A stretch of DNA of 64,000 bases from Siphonodentalium dalli (Eukaryota; Mollusca; Scaphopoda; Gadilida; Siphonodentaliidae). Position 1 is the first letter of the stretch. Every line of letters starts with the position of its first letter. Below, one piece after another: positions 59,008 through 64,000 of the stretch. The translations under genes were made by a program, and so were the position numbers. The notes under the pieces were generated by a model. That model did not search any database, was not told where the DNA came from, and saw only the letters and a list, made by a program, of their open reading frames with translations. Location of the stretch: contig CP136066.1 in the NCBI GenBank assembly GCA_032622095.1, forward strand, positions 167,348,664-167,412,663, read 5' to 3'.

Positions 59008-59598
59008 AACTGCAACATGCATGCACTCGATCGATCCGCCAGTTATAACTTATAAGGCTAAATGTTTAGGGTAACCCACCGGCCCTCAAAAACGGACCGG
59101 TTCCTCACCATTTTATTGTTTTTCTCTCCATTTACCCTAAACACATGTATTATTTTATTTAGTCTAATGGGTTAATGTTTTTATAAAATTCTGGAATTCC
59201 ACGCTTCCATCCATTCACATCACTTACTAATATTCCGAGTAACACAGCGAGGTTGTTCTCTTAGTCAATCGAACAGAAATTTATTACGGAGAGCGAGCGA
59301 GCGGTGTAAAATCGTTATTATGGTTCTGTTCGAATGGCCGAGATATCCTTTGTTGCTCCACCCCTGCGAGTGAATGGAATGCGCTACCGTAATGTTTACA
59401 GTTAGTCTGCATGTGTGGAAACTCAATTCGACAAAAAAGTTGCAATAGAAATTTCGTTTATAATTCACGGAGTGAATAGTTCTGTTCAAATCTAAAGCGG
59501 AATCGTTCTCAAAATATATAGTCGGCTCCATGAAGTCCGATTGATTATCATAGTGTCGAGTCAGCGTGTTCGTTTTGGTTATTCCATCGAGTTCCATA
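59008..59598. other. Upstream region of the candidate exon, no repeat recognised
   Basis: Less AT-rich than its surroundings, with an AGCGAGCGAGCGG stretch at about 59292. It may contain the promoter and 5' UTR of the next feature, but no TATA box or other element could be assigned. Confidence 0.35.
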
Positions 59599-59916
59599 AT
59601 GGATTCTAAAGAATATTTGGATTCTTTGAGGAGTAAATACAAATTTCACGAGGAGACAGAAACATTTCTGGAGGTTTATGGGGAAATTACTAAGAATGCG
59701 TTGCAAAACGGTTTGAATGTGGACGATGCTCGTCGGGTTGAGGAGGACCTTTCGCGACAAGCGACGGAAGAACTCGAGTATAATGGTCGGATATGGGATA
59801 TTAAAGTTCCTTCGTTGGGAGTTGAAGGTAAGGAGGGAGTTCAATTACTTGACGCCGGTTTTAAGAAATTAAAGGGCCATATACTCTCCAAGTTCTATAA
59901 AAAAAAAATAAGTTAG
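59599..59916 (+). CDS. Candidate host gene: small protein or first coding exon
   Basis: From ATG 59599 a 105-residue frame reads MDSKEYLDSLRSKYKFHEET, with a charged, probably helical composition (DDARRVEEDLSRQATEELEY). It ends KFYKKKIS at TAG 59914. An in-frame splice-donor consensus GAAG/GTAAGG lies at 59827/59828. The real exon could therefore end there, after SLGVEG, with the rest belonging to an intron. An upstream in-frame ATG (59566) would add 11 residues. No family is recognised and no downstream exon could be joined. The even codon use, lack of repeats and donor site make it the best non-homeobox gene candidate in the window. Confidence 0.4.
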   Translation: MDSKEYLDSLRSKYKFHEETETFLEVYGEITKNALQNGLNVDDARRVEEDLSRQATEELEYNGRIWDIKVPSLGVEGKEGVQLLDAGFKKLKGHILSKFYKKKIS

Positions 59917-62158
59917 CACCATGCACACGCTGATATTTCTTACCAAAAATGTTTGGAACGACATACCGGTAAGTACGCATAAAGGCTAAATGACGTAATG
60001 AAACGTTCAGGGACGCAGCTAATGTGTCGTGACTGGTTGGGACTTAATGTGGTGGGTGGATTATTGCTTCCGAATTTACTGTTTAGAAATTACCTTTTGG
60101 AAAAGGGCTTTGGTTATTCCCAACTGATAGATACATAACAACATTTTAAAATATGAACATGAAAATAGCAAAATCCAAGCATCTAGACTTGCCTCAAGTT
60201 TTCCAAGTGCTGGAAATATCCAACCTGACACCCCTTAAGGTTGGAAAATTTTCAACTGATGGCCAATTCAGTCCAAACTTTTGAAGAAAAAAAGAGGAAA
60301 ATATGCAAATTCGACACTACTAAATTGTTGGAAAATCTAAATTCTACGCGAACAATTTCAACTTATTGTTGGTGTGAAATTCGTCTCTGGACGAAGAAGT
60401 CTGAGTGGGAAGAAGAGGATTTAGCATGAGGCGGTATGCGCTTATGAGGAACCTCCGCATTTAGACTCTTGCATTATTGGAAACCATTTTCAACCCGATC
60501 CACTGTAACTGCGAGATCTCCATATTAAAAAATAACATACACTCCGTTTAATATGAAAATTTCCAACTCTTTACCTCACAAGTCGGAAATTCAGATTCAA
60601 ATGAAACAAAATAACGTAAATCATATGAAATTTACCGTTAATTGGTAAAAAAAAAAAAAAATCATCCTCGTGATAGGAATTTCCAGCCTCCACTCGTGAT
60701 TTAGACTCTCGAAGTTCCAAATTTAATAATATTTGGTAACATTTGTAGCTGCGACTCTCCCTTCCATCACAGCCAGTTTCCATACCTCCCTGGTAGCTGC
60801 TACACTATTAAACTCCATATGACATGGGTCACATGTTGATATAGGTCATATACTATATTTTAGAAACTAAATTGCAGTGGAGAAATATGTAGGACTAGTG
60901 TGTAAACATATTTTTATTTTCAATTCCAAACAAATAACATAATATACAAATGACACAAAAATGCAAAATGGAAGTGGTAACATGACGTGTACACTGTCGT
61001 GTTATGATGTGAGTTCCACTGCTCCAGGAATGCTGATACATGTGCACCAAGTATAGACTGACATTGTCTGCACTTTAGCGATTGAAACTAGGTTCACAGA
61101 ACAGAAGCTGTGCAAATCTATGCAGCTCGAATGCTCGATAAATACAATTATCTCTATCGAGAAAAACAGGAGATCGAGAGGTGAATTCCTGTGCTATCTA
61201 CACCTGGTACTCTGTGTGGCTGTAAATCATTATCTAGCGCTTTGATCCTATTATCGAACGATTGGAAGCGGGCGGTGATTCACATGTTTATTGTTCAAGG
61301 CGATTACTACTGATTGCACACAGCCACAGCGGGGATGAATATAAATCTTACATTAAGTTACATATTGTACCTTTGAGTCAAACAAACTGGACTGTATCTT
61401 CACTTGGTTTAGAAAACCAGGTTGTGTAATTATAGTACATACATGTATTATGCACATGAAGCTATATTGAACCCGAATATTGACGTATCTCCTTTCGGAA
61501 CTTATTTCATTTTCAAGTCAGCCAATATGTTGGACGAGGTCTGACACGGGCGGTGGAGCGGATGTGCAGGTGCTAAAATCCCCTTGCCCTCGACAGACAC
61601 CAGTTTAAATACATAATATACATGCAGCCACTGATCTTTTGATAGTACTGTTGTGCCCCATTGTCATCCAGTGCTTCCGCCACGAGCCCATCATTAGTAT
61701 CGACGATCCACTTTTCCGGAATTTCCTCTTTGTCTCTGTTGGTTTGCCGTGCGCACTGTGAATTGTTTATGTTCTGTAGGGAGAATTTAAAAAAAAAAAA
61801 AATTTGCAGACAAAGTTAATTTTTTGCAGTCTCATGACTATTTGAACCCGAATTAATGATGGAATCGTAGGGTGATTAGACTGTACACTATTTTCATTAT
61901 AATGTGCAGGTCCTGAATTTTCTGAAAATCTTAAATATTGACATAATAGCAACAGAAAAAGTTTTCGTAAATTCTAATACCACCCGCCACGAGGACATCT
62001 TCATCGGGTCCCCGTCCGGAAATCGAAGAAGTTGACCAGGTTCCGGAACTTTAACTGCAGCATGTAACGTACAATGTAGCGAAGAGACCGCTTGTCTTAG
62101 TTTTCCCAAAACCGTAAATATGAAGAGCGTTTATTTCCTCTCATTGCTATATATGGTA
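59917..62158. other. No gene recognised
   Basis: A second donor-like site (CCG/GTAAGT) is at 59968/59969. Otherwise only short frames, A runs (60648, 61790) and no clear repeat. It could be intronic or 3' sequence of the preceding candidate gene. Confidence 0.35.
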
Positions 62159-62898
62159 CTAGAAGGTGACCCGACTTCGTCCGGGCTTTGACCTTGAATT
62201 GTCCATTTTGAAGGTCAAGGTCAAGTGGGGTCACGATTTGACCAGTCCAAAACACTGCCCGGACAAAAGTACCCGACAAACGTGCCCGTCGAAATCCATC
62301 CGGTTTTACCCGATTTGACCTTGAATTGATCATTTAGAATGTCAAGGTCAGGTCGGGGTCACGATTTGACCCGTCCAAAATACTCAGTGGACAAAAGTAA
62401 CCCTATGTATCAAATTTCGTGGAAATCCCATCAAAATTCGCGATTTGACCTTGAATTGACCCGATTTCAAGGTCAATGTCTCGTCGCACGGGCAAATGAA
62501 TATGCTTATGAGACTCCCCATACGAAAGTATCCCTAGACACTAATTTTCATCGAAATCCCGTGATATTCGGGCGTTTGACCTTGAAATGACCCGATTTCA
62601 AGGTCAATGTCACGTCGCACGGACAAATTAATAGGTTTATGCCACTCCCCGACCGAAGGTATCCCCACATACCAAGTTTCATCAAAATCCCGTGATATTC
62701 GGGCGTTTGACCTTGATATTACCCGATTTCAAGGTCAATGTCACGTCGCACGGGCAAATTAATATGCCCATGTCACTCCCCGACCGAAAATATCCCCACA
62801 TACCAAGTTTCATCGAAATTGGCTTGGCCGTTTTCGAGTCCATCGATTACAGACAGACACACACACACACAGACAGATCTTCCAAAATATATAATAGA
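62159..62898. repeat. TTGACCTTGA-rich repeat, copy 1
   Basis: It begins CTAGAAGGTGACCCGACTTC and ends with a GATTACAGACAGACAC(AC)n stretch plus AGATCTTCCAAAATATATAA. Inside, a monomer of about 130 bases occurs three times, each with a hairpin such as 62576-62588/62595-62607 (TTGACCTTGAAAT, six-base loop, ATTTCAAGGTCAA). The (AC)n plus CGAAATCGG..CCGTTTTCGAG tail resembles 3' ends of RTE-type LINEs or their SINEs. The family is not identified, and the short frames are not genes. Confidence 0.6.
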
Positions 62899-63500
62899 CT
62901 AGAAGGTGACCCGACTTCGTCCGGGCTTTGACCTTGAATTGTCTATTTTGAAGGCCAAGGTCAAGTGGGGTCACGATTTGACCCGTCCAAAACACTGCCC
63001 GAACAAAAGTACCCGACAAAAGTACCCGTCTAAATCCATCCGGTTTCACCCGATTTGACCTTGAATTGATCATTTTGAAGGTCAAGGTCAGGTCGGGGTC
63101 ACGATTTGACCCGTCCAAAACACCCAGTGGACAAAAGTAACCCTATGTATAAAATTTCGTCGAAATACCATCAAAATTGGCGATTTGACCTTGAATTGAC
63201 CCTATTTCAAGGTCAAGGTCACGTCGCACAGGCAAATTAATATGCTTATGAGACTCCCCATACGAAAGTAACCCCACATACCAAGTTTCATCGAAATCCC
63301 GTGATATTCGGGCGTTTGACCTTGAAATTACCCGATTTCAAGGTCACGTCGCACGGGTAAATTAATAGGCCCATGTCACTCCCCAGCCGAAAATACCCAC
63401 ACATACCAAGTTTCATCGAAATCGGCTGGGCCGTTTTCGAGTCCATCGATTACAGACAGACACACACACACACACACAGATCTTCCAAAATATATAATAG
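62899..63500. repeat. TTGACCTTGA-rich repeat, copy 2
   Basis: A direct tandem copy of 62159-62898 with only two of the 130-base monomers, which explains its shorter length (602 versus 740 bases). The ends and (AC)n tail are the same. The two copies are about 90 percent alike by eye. Confidence 0.6.
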
Positions 63501-64000
63501 ATGAGAAAACATTTTATAAATTTCTTTCACTCGATAAGTCTCTAATTTCCAACTCAAACTGGATCACGATGTCGAGACTATATATTTGCCAGAATTTTGT
63601 TAAAAATTGATAAATGAACATAAACGATAACCGCTGGTGCATGGGTACAACGCCGGGAGAGCTTTGGCGCAGAAGGCCGCATTCCTCAGTATATATATTT
63701 ATATAATTTGTGTTGCGCATCACATACTCGTGGAAATTACGTGTCGCGTATCTAAAAACCCATATCACAATTGCATCACTTATATAACCCATATCACAAT
63801 TGCATCACTTATACCAAATCATAGCCTACATATCAGTGATATATGACATAATGAATCCTAATTATCTCACATTACGGGTTAATCGGGTCAACTTCGCTGT
63901 GAATGTACATGTAATTGTCCCCGTTGTTGCCCTTTGTTGGTTCCATGTAAATTCGTGGAGACACAGGACCCCGCAAAGCAATTACATAATTATTATGTAC
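63501..64000. other. Window end, no gene recognised
   Basis: It holds a 27-base tandem duplication (CCCATATCACAATTGCATCA at about 63761 and 63788). Nothing else was recognised. Confidence 0.4.

Noticed and set aside
59265-59844. Minus-strand frames of 98-125 codons
   Set aside because: They lie antisense to the better-supported candidate exon and have no domain or start context.

Overview
The window looks like nuclear DNA of an invertebrate, most probably a mollusc or another spiralian. It is AT-rich, gene-poor and packed with mobile-element debris. The only convincing host protein family is a divergent three-amino-acid-loop (TALE) homeobox gene that resembles the fast-evolving spiralian TALE genes (SPILE type). 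The organism call is an inference from that gene family and from repeat styles common in molluscs; no database search was possible.

At least four copies of the TALE gene lie head to tail on the + strand: a 5'-truncated copy at the window edge (1-573), and complete single-exon copies at 4848-5657, 16828-17631 and 30941-31744. They form two sub-types: copies 1 and 2 are identical where they overlap, and copies 3 and 4 differ at one base. The complete copies share a compact promoter (inverted CCAAT box, TATA box, a 15-bp palindrome and, in copies 3 and 4, TCTCGCGAGA) and a 3' end with AATAAA.

The array grew by segmental duplication. About 15545-29656 (unit A) and 29657-41190 (unit B) are near-identical tandem copies. 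A, but not B, carries a 2.65-kb insertion inside a minisatellite (21019-23672). A third, partial copy without a homeobox gene lies at about 46079-51297 (unit C). An older, more eroded duplication covers about 4.4-11.4 kb and 11.4-16.3 kb.

The rest is mobile DNA. There are 5'-truncated, decayed LINEs at 3835-4362, 7231-11028, 12378-15499, 42170-42497, 51780-52900 and 57066-58095. Two show clear nesting with target-site duplications. There are several families of TTAA-flanked MITEs, a mariner-like MITE, long foldbacks, an element bounded by inverted 16-bp minisatellites (53068-54491), and a repeat at 62159-63500 crowded with TCAAGGTCA-type motifs. One further possible host exon lies at 59599-59916. 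No rRNA, tRNA, CRISPR or bacterial-type feature was seen.
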